From NCBI RefSeq assembly GCF_018138715.1, contig NZ_JAGSHX010000006.1, positions 620,001-684,000 of the forward strand: DNA of 64,000 nucleotides, given 5' to 3'. This document shows positions 49,708 through 58,433 of this stretch, piece by piece. The translations under genes and the position numbers were made by a program. The DNA is from Streptomyces asiaticus (lineage in GTDB: Bacteria > Actinomycetota > Actinomycetes > Streptomycetales > Streptomycetaceae). The notes beneath the pieces are model-generated. The model was not told the DNA's origin, made no database searches, and was given only the letters and a program-made list of their open reading frames with translations. The number at the start of each line of letters is the position of its first letter. Position 1 is the stretch's first letter.

Positions 49708-50376
49708 ATGCGCTCCGAGACCGCCCGTATCGCCGCGGACGACGCCATGCTCGTGGGCGAGCTGGCCCTTCCCGAGCAGCCCATCGGCGTCGTCGCGTTC
49801 GCCCACGGCAGCGGCAGCTCCCGGCACAGCCCGCGCAACCGCGCGGTGGCCCGGGTGTTGCAGGACGCGGATCTGGCCACCCTGCTGTTCGATCTGCTCA
49901 CCGAGGCCGAGGAGCGGGTGGACGCGATCACCGCCGAACTGCGCTTCGACATTCCGCTGCTGGGCCGCCGGCTGGGGGCCGCCATGAACTGGCTCGACGA
50001 GCACCCGGCCACCTCCGGGCTGCCGGTGGGGTTGTTCGGCGCCAGTACGGGCGCGGCGGCGGCGCTGACGGCCGCCGCGGAGCGGCCGGAGCGGGTGGCG
50101 GCCGTGGTCTCCCGGGGCGGACGGCCCGATCTCGCGGGCGGCGCGCTGAACCGGGTGCGGGCGCCGGTGCTGCTCATCGTGGGCGGTGACGACCACGAGG
50201 TGCTGCGGCTCAACCAGCAGGCGGCCGCCATGCTCGCCGCCCCGCATGAGATCCATGTGGTGCCCGGGGCGAGCCATCTCTTCGAGGAGCCCGGCACCCT
50301 GGAGCAGGCCGCCGAGGCGGCGCGCGACTGGTTCGTACGGATGGCCAGGCGCCCGGCGCGGGGCGGCAAGCGGTGA
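49708..50376 (+). CDS. Dienelactone-hydrolase-like alpha/beta hydrolase
   Basis: A 222-residue hydrolase: VVAFAHGSGSSRHSPRNRAV near the N terminus, nucleophile GASTGAAAAL, acid in IVGGDDHEVL and His in PGASHLFEEPG. In many streptomycetes this domain is the C-terminal half of a protein whose N-terminal half is a phosphoribosyltransferase; here it stands alone. ATG 49708 follows GGAGGTGGCCG. It is 107 nt downstream of the sigma-factor gene and may be read with it. Confidence 0.85.
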   Translation: MRSETARIAADDAMLVGELALPEQPIGVVAFAHGSGSSRHSPRNRAVARVLQDADLATLLFDLLTEAEERVDAITAELRFDIPLLGRRLGAAMNWLDEHPATSGLPVGLFGASTGAAAALTAAAERPERVAAVVSRGGRPDLAGGALNRVRAPVLLIVGGDDHEVLRLNQQAAAMLAAPHEIHVVPGASHLFEEPGTLEQAAEAARDWFVRMARRPARGGKR

Positions 50377-50401
50377 CGCATGGCGGCTAAGCGGCTGGGG
50401 G

Positions 50402-50586
50402 GACGCCTGCGGCGCGCTGGTCCCCTCCCCGCCCCTTCCCGAAACCGGGGCTCTGCCCCGGGCCCCGAAGCTGGGGCTGTGCCCCTTCCCGTTACCAGGG
50501 GCTTCGCCCCTGGACCCCCCGGAGCTCTGGGGCGGAGCCCCAGTTGAGGGAAGGGGCGGGGAGGGGAGCAGCCCGCCGCAGGCGTC
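50402..50586. repeat. GC-rich repeat element with ~38 bp terminal inverted repeats (copy B)
   Basis: GACGCCTGCGGCG (50402-50414) plus TCCCCTCCCCGCCCCTTCCC (50421-50440) is mirrored by the exact inverse 20-mer (50548-50567) and CGCCGCAGGCGTC (50574-50586). The 107 bp core holds GGGGCTCTGCCCC-, GGGGCTTCGCCCC- and GGGGCGGAGCCCC-type hairpins. It separates convergent genes ending at 50376 and 50595. This is the cleanest copy of the family. Confidence 0.9.
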
Positions 50587-50594
50587 AAGCGTGG

Positions 50595-51668
50595 CTACGA
50601 CCCCGGGGCCGAGCCCAGCACCTGCCGCAGGTCGTAGGAGACCGGCTCCTCCAGCTGGTCGTAGGTGCACTGCTCGGGCTCGCGGTCCGGCCGCCAGCGC
50701 CGGAAGCGGGCGGTGTGCCGGAAGCGGCGGCTCTGCATGTGGTCGTAGGCCACCTCACAGACCCGCTCCGGGCGCAGCGGCACCCACGACAGGTCCTTGA
50801 CCCCGGTCCAGCGGCTGGGCGCGCCCGGCATCCGGCCCTGGGCATGGGCCTCCTCGCGCGCCCAGTCGGCCCACGGGTGGCCGTCGACGGTCGCCATGCG
50901 CAGCGGCTCCAGCTCGGCCAGCAGCTCCTGGCGGCGGCGCGCGGTGAAGGCGGCGCTGACGCCCACGTGCTGGAGGCGGCCGGTGTCGTCGTACAGGCCG
51001 AGCAGCAGCGAGCCGATGCCCTGGCCGGATTTGTGGACGCGGTACCCGGCCACCACGCAGTCGGCGGTGCGCTCGTGCTTGATCTTGACCATCACCCGCT
51101 CGCCGGGGCGGTAGCGGAGGTCGGGGCTCTTGGCCACGACGCCGTCGAGCCCCGCCCCCTCGTAACTCTCGAACCACTGCCGGGCCACCTCGAGATCGTC
51201 GGTGCAGGGGGCCAGGTGCACCGGTTCCCCGGCGTGGCGCAGCGCCTCGGTGAGCGCCGCGCGGCGCTCGCGCTGCGGGGTGTCCAGCAGCGAGGCGTCG
51301 CCGAGGGCGAGGAGGTCGAAGGCGACGAAGCCGGCCGGGGTGTGCTCCGCCAGCATCCGCACCCGGGAGTCGGCGGGGTGGATCCGCTCCAGCAGGGCGT
51401 CGAAGTCCAGCCGCCCGCCGCGCACGATGACGATCTCGCCGTCCAGGACGCAGCGCGGCGGCAGGTTGGCGAGCAGCGCCTCGGCCAGCTCGGGGAAGTA
51501 GCGGGTGAGCGGCTTGGTGGTGCGGCTGCCGATCTCGATCTCGTCCCCGTCGCGGAAGACGATGGCCCGGAAGCCGTCCCATTTGCCCTCGTAGACCATC
51601 CCGGGCGGGATGGTGGCCACGGCCTTGGCCAGCATCGGCTCGACGGGAGGCATCACCGGAAGGTCCAT
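50595..51668 (-). CDS. ATP-dependent DNA ligase (LigD ligase-domain-like)
   Basis: A 357-residue ATP-dependent ligase: YEGKWDGFRAIVF (nucleotidyl Lys in KWDG), VLDGEIVIV, GLDGVVAKSPDLRYRPGER and MVKIKH (motifs IV-V), then an OB-fold (ADCVVAGYRVHKSGQGIGSL). It corresponds to the ligase part of LigD, found as a separate protein in actinobacteria. The polymerase-domain gene is divergent, 78 bp away. Together they suggest an end-joining or gap-repair pair; no Ku gene is in the window. ATG 51668 has GGAGG very close upstream. Confidence 0.92.
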   Translation of the reverse strand: MDLPVMPPVEPMLAKAVATIPPGMVYEGKWDGFRAIVFRDGDEIEIGSRTTKPLTRYFPELAEALLANLPPRCVLDGEIVIVRGGRLDFDALLERIHPADSRVRMLAEHTPAGFVAFDLLALGDASLLDTPQRERRAALTEALRHAGEPVHLAPCTDDLEVARQWFESYEGAGLDGVVAKSPDLRYRPGERVMVKIKHERTADCVVAGYRVHKSGQGIGSLLLGLYDDTGRLQHVGVSAAFTARRRQELLAELEPLRMATVDGHPWADWAREEAHAQGRMPGAPSRWTGVKDLSWVPLRPERVCEVAYDHMQSRRFRHTARFRRWRPDREPEQCTYDQLEEPVSYDLRQVLGSAPGS

Positions 51669-51746
51669 GACCTCCGATTGTGCTCCTGTGGCGGGCCGGG
51701 CGCCCGCCGGGAGGCGGCCCCGGGCGGGCGGGCCTAGCGTGTCCGT

Positions 51747-52751
51747 ATGGGAGAGTCGGTGGAGCTCACGGTCGGTGGCCGCGCGGTGCGGGTGACCAAC
51801 CCCGGGAAGGTGTACTTCCCGGAGCGCGGGTTCACCAAGCTGGACCTCGCCCGCTACTACCTGGCGGTCGGCGAGGGCGCGCTGCGGGCGCTGCGGGACC
51901 GGCCGACGACGCTGGAGCGCTATCCGGACGGGGTGGACGGGGAGTCGTTCTTCCAGAAGCGGGCCCCGAAGAACCTCCCGGAGTGGATCCCGACCGGCCG
52001 GATCTCCTTCCCCAGCGGGCGGCACGCGGACGAGATCTGCCCCACCGAGACGGCCGCCGTGGTGTGGGCGGCGAATCTGGGCAGCCTGACCTTCCATCCG
52101 TGGCCGGTGCGGCGCGAGGACACCGAACACCCCGATGAGCTGCGGATCGACCTCGATCCGCAGCCGGGCACCGACTACGAGGACGCCGTCCGGGCCGCGG
52201 GAGAGCTGCGCGAGGTGCTGGACGAGCTGGGGCTGCGCGGGTGGCCCAAGACCTCGGGCGGCCGGGGGCTGCACGTCTTCGTCCCGATCGCGCCGGAGTG
52301 GACCTTCACCCAGGTGCGGCGGTCCGCGATCGCGATCGCGCGGGAGCTGGAGCGGCGGGCTCCGGAGCGGGTGACCACCAAGTGGTGGAAGGAGGAGCGC
52401 GGCCAAAAGATCTTCGTGGACTACAACCAGACCGCCCGCGACCGCACCATCGCCAGCGCCTACTCGGTGCGCCCCCGCCCCCATGCCCCGGTCTCCGCGC
52501 CGCTGCGCTGGGAGGAGGTGCCCGACGCCCGGCCGCGCGACTTCGACCTGGCCACCATGCCGGTGCGCTACCGCGAGCTGGGCGATGTGCACGCGGACAT
52601 GGACGAGCACACCTTCCGTCTGGAGGCCGCGCTGGAGCTGGCCGCGCGGGACGAGCGGGAGCACGGTCTGGGCGACCTCCCCTATCCGCCGGAGCATCCG
52701 AAGGCGGCGGGCGAGCCGAAGCGGGTGCAGCCGAGCCGCGCCAAGAAGTGA
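51747..52751 (+). CDS. LigD polymerase-domain protein (Prim-Pol)
   Basis: A 334-residue primase-polymerase of the LigD PolDom family: VTNPGKVYFPERGFTKLDLA, LERYPDGVDGESFFQKRAP, WAANLGSLTFHPW, catalytic RIDLDPQPG (two Asp), KTSGGRGLHVFVPI and VDYNQTARDRTIASAYSVRP. It adds ribo- or deoxynucleotides at gaps and ends during non-homologous end joining or related repair. In mycobacteria this activity is fused to LigD; here it is a separate protein beside a stand-alone ligase. The N-terminal Gly-Glu-Ser start is short, without extra domains. Confidence 0.93.
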   Translation: MGESVELTVGGRAVRVTNPGKVYFPERGFTKLDLARYYLAVGEGALRALRDRPTTLERYPDGVDGESFFQKRAPKNLPEWIPTGRISFPSGRHADEICPTETAAVVWAANLGSLTFHPWPVRREDTEHPDELRIDLDPQPGTDYEDAVRAAGELREVLDELGLRGWPKTSGGRGLHVFVPIAPEWTFTQVRRSAIAIARELERRAPERVTTKWWKEERGQKIFVDYNQTARDRTIASAYSVRPRPHAPVSAPLRWEEVPDARPRDFDLATMPVRYRELGDVHADMDEHTFRLEAALELAARDEREHGLGDLPYPPEHPKAAGEPKRVQPSRAKK

Positions 52752-52784
52752 TGGCCGGATCGGCGCGTCTGCGAGAATCGCGCC

Positions 52785-53783
52785 ATGTCCGTCTTCACCC
52801 ACCCCGGCCGCCATCGGGTGGCGGTGCTGGTCCGCCATGGGCTGCTGCCGTTCGAGCTGGGCATCGCGCACCGGCTGTTCGGCCGAGCCGTTTCGGCCGC
52901 CGGTGAGCCGCTGTACGAGGTGGTGACCTGCGCGCTGGTCCCCGGCGAGGTGCGTACGGACTCCGACGTCACGATGAACGTCGCGCATGGCCCGGAGGCG
53001 CTGGCCGAGGCCGACACCGTGCTCGTCCCGGCCGCCAACGAACCGGACGCGCCACAGACCGAGGGCAAGCTGGACGCCCCGCTCACCGGCGCCTTCGCCC
53101 GGATCCGCCCCGGCGCCCGGATCGCCTCGATCTGCACGGGGGCGTTCGTCCTGGCGGCCGCGGGGCTGCTGGACGGGCGCCGGGCGACCACCCACTGGCA
53201 GGAGGCCGACCGGTTCCGGGAGCTGTTCCCGGCCGTCGCGCTCGACCCGGACGTCCTCTACGCGGACGAGGGCGAGGTGCTGACCTCGGCCGGGGACGCC
53301 GCCGGTATCGATCTGATCCTGCACATCATCCGGCGCGACCACGGTGCGGCGGTGGCGGGCGAGGTGGCCCGCGCCTCGGTGGTGGCCCCGCACCGCGACG
53401 GCGGCCAGGCGCAGTTCATCCGGCGGCCCGTGCCGGAGCGGCGCGGCGGCTCCACGGGCGCGGCCCGCGCCTGGGCGCTGACCCGGCTCGACCGTCCGCT
53501 GACCCTGCGGGAGCTGGCGGAGCGGGAGTCGATGAGCGTACGGACCTTCTCCCGGCGGTTCCGGGACGAGGTCGGGATGACCCCGGTGCAGTGGCTGACC
53601 CAGCGGCGCCTCGAGCGCGCCCGGCAGCTGCTGGAGGAGAGCGATCTGCCGGTGGACCGGATCGCGGCGGACGCGGGCTTCGGCACCGCCGCCTCACTGC
53701 GGCAGCATCTGCACACCGCCCTCGGGGTGTCACCGAGCGCCTACCGCGCCACGTTCCGAGGCAGCGCGGCTCGCCACTACTAG
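52785..53783 (+). CDS. GlxA-family regulator (DJ-1/PfpI domain plus AraC HTH)
   Basis: A 332-residue protein. Residues ~1-190 are a class I amidotransferase/DJ-1-like domain with SICTGAFVLAAAGLLDGRRA (nucleophile-position Cys) and TTHW. Residues ~225-325 are the AraC double helix-turn-helix: LTLRELAERESMSVRTFSRR, FRDEVGMTPVQWLTQRRLER, DRIAADAGFGTAASLRQHLH and LGVSPSAYRATF. Such regulators act on amino-acid or quaternary-amine catabolism and antibiotic genes. It lies 33 nt after the polymerase gene. Confidence 0.92.
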   Translation: MSVFTHPGRHRVAVLVRHGLLPFELGIAHRLFGRAVSAAGEPLYEVVTCALVPGEVRTDSDVTMNVAHGPEALAEADTVLVPAANEPDAPQTEGKLDAPLTGAFARIRPGARIASICTGAFVLAAAGLLDGRRATTHWQEADRFRELFPAVALDPDVLYADEGEVLTSAGDAAGIDLILHIIRRDHGAAVAGEVARASVVAPHRDGGQAQFIRRPVPERRGGSTGAARAWALTRLDRPLTLRELAERESMSVRTFSRRFRDEVGMTPVQWLTQRRLERARQLLEESDLPVDRIAADAGFGTAASLRQHLHTALGVSPSAYRATFRGSAARHY

Positions 53784-53802
53784 GCGGCGTCCGGCGGATC
53801 AG

Positions 53803-54060
53803 TCCCCTCCCCGCCCCTTCCCGACACCTGACGATATGCGGCTCCGCCGCGTGGGGGGCTCCGCCCCAGACCCCGCTCCTCAAACGCCGGAGGGGCTGAT
53901 TTCAGCCCGTCAGGGGGCACCTCCCAGCGGTAGCTGGGGAGCTTGAGGACACGCCCGAAGGGCGTCCGGGGTCCAGGGGCGAAGCCCCTGGTAGCGGGAA
54001 GGGGCGGGGAGGGGGAAGCATCGATGTGCGGCTCCGCCGCGTGGCCCGCCGCAGGCGTCA
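53803..54060. repeat. GC-rich repeat element with 20 bp terminal inverted repeats (copy C)
   Basis: The left end TCCCCTCCCCGCCCCTTCCC (53803-53822) is mirrored at 53996-54015 with one change. Inside lie TGCGGCTCCGCCGCGTGG, the hairpin GGGGGCACCTCCCAGCGG/TAGCTGGGGAG (53913-53942), and GGGGCGAAGCCCC. A further TGCGGCTCCGCCGCGTGG and CCGCCGCAGGCGTCA (54046-54060) follow the right end. It lies between convergent genes (stops 53783 and 54079) and encodes nothing credible. Confidence 0.87.
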
Positions 54061-54078
54061 GAACCCGTCGGAGACCCC

Positions 54079-55203
54079 CTAGCGGCGGACCGTGAACTGG
54101 CCGGTGCCGAATGTGTGGAACCAGGTCTGGATCCGATGCTCGTTGTGCGTGGTGGCGAGCGAGAGGAGCAGCAGCAGCCGGGCCTTCTGCGGGGTCAGGC
54201 CCTGGGCGCCGATGACGCCGCGCACATCGGGGTCGTAGACGGCGCCGGAGCCGGCGCGGGAGGCGGAGACCATGACCACCCCGTTCTTGACGGCGTCGTC
54301 CCGGGCCTCGGTCATGGCCGGGGAGAGACCGCCCGCCCCGGAGCCCGCCGTGACGATCCCGGCCGCCCCGGCGTCGGCGAACGCCTTGATGGCCTGGGGT
54401 CCGGCGCCCTGGTAGCTGTAGGCGATGTCGACCTTCGGCAGTGGCCGCCGGGCGATCCGGTCGAGGTCGAACGGGGTCTTCCAGCCGGGCTTGCCGCACT
54501 GCTCGACCCGGGCGGGCGCGCGGTTGACGCGGATGTGGTTCTGGTCGATGACGCCGAGCTCTCCGCTGCTGCCGCTGCTGAAGGCGTTCAGCCGCAGGGT
54601 GTCGGACTTGCGCACCTCGCGGGCGGCGTGGATCTGGTCGTTGAGCATCACCACGGTGCCGAAGCAGGTGGTCCGGCCGCTGGCGGCGAGGTGGATGGCG
54701 TTGTAGAGGTTGGCCGGGGCGTCGGAGCCGACCACCGTCCAGGGCCGCATGGCGCCGGTGAGCACCACGGGCTTGTCGCTGCGGACGGTCAGGTCCAGCC
54801 AGTACGCGAACTCCTCCATGGTGTCGGTGCCGGTGGTGACCACGACCCCGTCGTTGAACTTCAGGGCGTGGTCCACGGCGGCGGTGAGCCGGCGGTACTC
54901 GGGGATCGTGTAGTTGTTGGAGTCCTTGTTGCCGAACTGCTGGGTGGTCACGCCGGCGATCCGGTTCACCTCGGGTCTGAGGTCGTTCACCAGCCGGGAC
55001 ACCGGGAGCTTGCCCGCCTGGTAGTCGTCGAAGGACACCTTGGTCCTGCTGACGCCCGCGATGGTGCCCCCGGTGCCGATCACGGCGACCTTGGGGGTGG
55101 GCCTGGGGATCGGCTCCGCTCCACCGGCGAGGGAGGCCGTGCTCCCCAGGGCGAGGGCCACCAGTGTGATCAATACGCCGGAGCGGCGGGCGAGCTGAGC
55201 CAT
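54079..55203 (-). CDS. Type II L-asparaginase, exported
   Basis: A 374-residue protein with a signal peptide (SGVLITLVALALGSTASLAG, likely cut near residue 29). The two catalytic Thr loops are present: IGTGGTIAG and VVTTGTDTMEEFAYWL; VVLTGAMRP and SDAPANLYNAIHLAA complete the fold, where most homologues have S-A-D-G before PAN-type residues. It deamidates asparagine (and possibly glutamine) outside the cell. It follows the SpoIIE phosphatase gene by 46 nt on the same strand. Confidence 0.93.
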   Translation of the reverse strand: MAQLARRSGVLITLVALALGSTASLAGGAEPIPRPTPKVAVIGTGGTIAGVSRTKVSFDDYQAGKLPVSRLVNDLRPEVNRIAGVTTQQFGNKDSNNYTIPEYRRLTAAVDHALKFNDGVVVTTGTDTMEEFAYWLDLTVRSDKPVVLTGAMRPWTVVGSDAPANLYNAIHLAASGRTTCFGTVVMLNDQIHAAREVRKSDTLRLNAFSSGSSGELGVIDQNHIRVNRAPARVEQCGKPGWKTPFDLDRIARRPLPKVDIAYSYQGAGPQAIKAFADAGAAGIVTAGSGAGGLSPAMTEARDDAVKNGVVMVSASRAGSGAVYDPDVRGVIGAQGLTPQKARLLLLLSLATTHNEHRIQTWFHTFGTGQFTVRR

Positions 55204-55249
55204 GGGGACGTCATCTCATCGATGGAGTGCGTGACGGGTCGGCCCTTCT

Positions 55250-57358
55250 TCAGCCACTGTCCACGGTAACCACGGACTTCTCCGGCAGTCGAGGGCGGCG
55301 CAGCCGGGCCAGCAGCAGGGCCACATCGTCGTCCGGCGCCCCGTGCAGCGCGGCCAGCACCTGGTCGCAGATCCGCTCCAGCGGGCCCTGGTGGCGGCGC
55401 AGCAGCTGCACCAGGGTGTGCAGCCCCACGTCGAGGGACTGATGGCGCTTCTCCACCAGGCCATCGGTGAACAGGGCCAGCAGCGCGCCCTCGGCCAGCT
55501 CCCGCTCCACCGAGGCGAAGGGCACGCCGCCGACGCCGAGCGGGGCGCCGGTGGGGATGTCGATGAGTTCGGCGTCGCCGCCGGGATGCACCAGCACCGG
55601 CGGCAGATGCCCGGCGGTGGACATCTCGCACCGCCCGGTGCGCGGATCGCAGACCGCGTAGAGGCAGGTGGCGATGGACTCCCCCAGGCTGGACGTGATC
55701 TCGTCGAGATGGCACAGCACCTGGGCCGGGGGCAGCCCGAGCCGGGAGAAGGCCCGGGTGGCGGTGCGCAGCTGGCCCATGATGGCCGCGGCGTGGATGC
55801 CCTTGCCCATGACATCGCCGACCACCAGCCCGACCTTGCCGTCCGGGAGGGGCAGCACATCGAACCAGTCGCCGCCCGCGGCGCTGACCGCGGGCAGGTA
55901 CCGGGAGGCGATCTCCAGTCCGTCCAGGTCGCGCGGCTGTTGGGAGAGCAGGCTGCGCTGGAGGGTGAGCGCGGCGTCGCGTTCGCGGGCGTAGAGCCGG
56001 GCGTTGTCGATGCACAGGGCGGCGCGGATGGCCAGTTCGCAGGCGAGGGTGAGGTCCTCCTCGTCGAACGGCCTGGGGTTGATGGTGCGGTGCAGGCTGA
56101 GGGTGCCGAGCACACTGCCGCGGGCGATCAGCGGGGCGGCGATGTACGAGTGCACGCCCTCGCGCAGCAGCACCCTGGCGGCGTCGTCGTCCCGGGCGAT
56201 CCGCCGTACGTCCTTCTCGGTCACATGCGGCACCAGCAGCGGCCGGGCCTCGCGGACGCACTGGGTGATCAGCCGGGTGGGCTCATAGCGGGCGATCTCC
56301 CCGACCGGGTCCGCCGCGTGGACGGCGGCGGTGGGGTACCCGGCGGCGACGGCGAGCGCCCGGAAGCGGGCGGAGCCGTCGGTCCACACCCGGGGCGTGG
56401 CCTCGCGGTGCACCACGGAGTCCAGGACGTCGACGGCCGCGAGGTCGGCGAGCCGGGGCACGGTCACATCGGCGAGTTCCTGGGCGGTCTGGCGCAGATC
56501 CAGCGTGGTGCCGATGCGGACGCTCGCGTCGGCGATCATGGCCAGCCGCTCGCGTGCCTCGGCGATCTCGCTGGTCTCCCGGTGCCGCCGGGAGATGTCC
56601 ATGATGGAGACGGCGATGCCCAGGATCCGGCCGCTGGGGTCCTCCAGCCGGTAGTACGACTCCGACCAGGCGTGGTCATGGTCGGGGTCGGCGGGGGTCC
56701 GGCCGACGCTCTGCTGGTCCAGCAGCGGCTCACCGGACTCCAGCACCCGCCGCATCGCGCCCTCTATGGCCTCGACGTCGAGCCCCGGCAGCACCTCCCC
56801 GAGGCGGTGGCCGCGCACCTGGGACTCGGTGATCGAGTTCATCTGCTGGAGGGCCGGGTTGGCGAGCAGCCAGCGCAGGTCGGTGTCGAACACCGCGAGC
56901 CCGACGGGCGACTGTTTGATCAGGAAGCCGGAGACGGCCAGGTCGGTCTCCAGCCGCCGTACGGTCCCCTCGTCGGCGGCCAGTCCGAGGGCGTAGCCCT
57001 CGCCGTGGGCGTCCCGCAGGCCCATGGTGCGGAACTCCACCTTCAGAGTGGAGCCGTCCGGGCGGCGGACCGGGAAGACACCGGCCCAGGTGTCGCCCGC
57101 CCGCACCCGTGCGAAGAGCTCCACGGCCGCCCGGCGGTCCCGCGGGTGGACCAGCAGCTTGTCCGCGCGGCGTCCCAGCGCCTCGGCCGCCCGGTAGCCG
57201 AACAGCTGTTCAGCCTCGGGGCTCCAGAGCGCGATCCGCCCCTCGACGTCCAGGGCCACGGCGGCGACCCGCAGCAGGTCGAGCACCCCTCCCGGGCCGG
57301 TCGCCATGCTGCTGATAGCCGCCTCTTCCTCCTGGTCCACACGGTCATGCGTCGTCAT
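55250..57358 (-). CDS. SpoIIE/PP2C-type serine phosphatase with PAS and GAF sensors
   Basis: A 702-residue protein. PAS 1 at ~25-130 (VAALDVEGRIALWSPEAEQL), PAS 2 at ~140-265 (LAVFDTDLRWLLANPALQQM), GAF at ~285-455 (LADVTVPRLADLAAVDVL; AAPLIARGSVLGTLSLHR) and a SpoIIE phosphatase at ~470-700 (AGGDWFDVLPLPDGKVGLVV, GDVMGKGIHAAAIMGQLRTA, MSTAGHLPPVLV, DDDVALLLARL). Such phosphatases act on anti-anti-sigma factors, activating SigB/F-type sigma factors. No membrane segment is seen, so sensing is cytoplasmic. The SigB/F-type factor at 48815 is a possible distant partner. Confidence 0.93.
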   Translation of the reverse strand: MTTHDRVDQEEEAAISSMATGPGGVLDLLRVAAVALDVEGRIALWSPEAEQLFGYRAAEALGRRADKLLVHPRDRRAAVELFARVRAGDTWAGVFPVRRPDGSTLKVEFRTMGLRDAHGEGYALGLAADEGTVRRLETDLAVSGFLIKQSPVGLAVFDTDLRWLLANPALQQMNSITESQVRGHRLGEVLPGLDVEAIEGAMRRVLESGEPLLDQQSVGRTPADPDHDHAWSESYYRLEDPSGRILGIAVSIMDISRRHRETSEIAEARERLAMIADASVRIGTTLDLRQTAQELADVTVPRLADLAAVDVLDSVVHREATPRVWTDGSARFRALAVAAGYPTAAVHAADPVGEIARYEPTRLITQCVREARPLLVPHVTEKDVRRIARDDDAARVLLREGVHSYIAAPLIARGSVLGTLSLHRTINPRPFDEEDLTLACELAIRAALCIDNARLYARERDAALTLQRSLLSQQPRDLDGLEIASRYLPAVSAAGGDWFDVLPLPDGKVGLVVGDVMGKGIHAAAIMGQLRTATRAFSRLGLPPAQVLCHLDEITSSLGESIATCLYAVCDPRTGRCEMSTAGHLPPVLVHPGGDAELIDIPTGAPLGVGGVPFASVERELAEGALLALFTDGLVEKRHQSLDVGLHTLVQLLRRHQGPLERICDQVLAALHGAPDDDVALLLARLRRPRLPEKSVVTVDSG

Positions 57359-57457
57359 ACCGGCACCTCACCGGCTCGCCGTGCCCTCCTACTGTCATAC
57401 CTCGCCCGGCGGGCCGCCGCACACGGATATGACAAGGGCACGGTCTCAGATCCCGGT

Positions 57458-58312
57458 TCAGATGGTGAAGGGCCGCTGCCGGGCGAAGGCGGAGTTCGGC
57501 GCACCGGCCTGGAAGAGGTTGGGCGTCTGGTCGGGCGGCATCCGCTTGACGATCTCCCGGTGCAGCCCGCGGTAGCTGCCCGCGAAGGCACCGCCTCGCC
57601 AGACCTCCAGCAGCGTACCCGTGAAAAGCCCGTTGACGATCCCGTCGGCCGAGGTCTGGTTGTCCTGGCAGCCGGAGATCTCCAGCACACTGGCGTCGAT
57701 CTTGGCGAGGTCCTTGGCGGTACGGGTGTTCTGGATCCGGTCGTAGACGTCGCGGTCGCGCCGGTAGACGGCGGCCTGCACCGACTGGGGCATGGCCCGG
57801 ATCCTGCGGCCGACCTCCTGCGGGTCGGCGGTGCTGAAGCGCCGGTCGAGCTCCTGGGGGCTGAGCATCTCGGGCAGCCGCCGGGCCACGGTGCCGCTGT
57901 GGCAGCTGTCGGAGAGCAGCCAGATCCGCACCCCCCTGGCGAACTTCCCGAACAGCTCGAAGAGCTCGTCGTCGACCAGCTGCCGGTCGTACAGCACCCA
58001 CGTCTCGTCGAGACGGTCGCCGGTCTCGTCGTGGTTGAGGTCGGGCACCTGACCGCCGTGGCCGGAGTAGGTGAGGAAGAGGATGTCCCCCTCGGCCAGC
58101 CGCCCGGCCGCGGCCTCCAGGGTGGCGGTGACCGTCTCCGCGGTGGCGGCCGGGCTCAGCAGCGGGCCGGTCACATCGAACCCCGCGGCGTCGGCCAGCC
58201 CGGCCATGTCCACGGCGTCCTGCTCGCAGGCGCCCAGCTCACCGCTCCAGCCGTCGTACGCCTCGGGGTCGACCTGATTGAGTCCGATGTGGACGGAGAG
58301 GCCGATGGACAT
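57458..58312 (-). CDS. Caspase-like peptidase (metacaspase/orthocaspase p20 fold)
   Basis: A 284-residue protein with the caspase p20 arrangement: LSVHIGLNQVDPE opening strand, ILFLTYSGHGGQVPDL (catalytic His) and IWLLSDSCHSGTVAR (catalytic Cys). A helical insert (RRFSTADPQEVGRRIRAMPQ) follows, then SVLEISGCQDNQTSADG and the p10-like GLFTGTLLEVW. Bacterial members cleave after basic residues. No extra domain or membrane segment is present. ATG 58312 follows GGAG; the frame extends to 58351. It sits 99 nt upstream of the SpoIIE phosphatase on the same strand, so it may be co-expressed. Confidence 0.9.
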   Translation of the reverse strand: MSIGLSVHIGLNQVDPEAYDGWSGELGACEQDAVDMAGLADAAGFDVTGPLLSPAATAETVTATLEAAAGRLAEGDILFLTYSGHGGQVPDLNHDETGDRLDETWVLYDRQLVDDELFELFGKFARGVRIWLLSDSCHSGTVARRLPEMLSPQELDRRFSTADPQEVGRRIRAMPQSVQAAVYRRDRDVYDRIQNTRTAKDLAKIDASVLEISGCQDNQTSADGIVNGLFTGTLLEVWRGGAFAGSYRGLHREIVKRMPPDQTPNLFQAGAPNSAFARQRPFTI

Positions 58313-58433
58313 GGGGGCTCCTTGGGTCGAGGACGTGCGGCGGCTCACCATCGCTCGTCACTAAGCGATGATGCGGGGCCGCGCCCCGCCATGCCCTGTT
58401 CTCCGGCCCCATCCGGAGGAGGCACCCCGGCCG

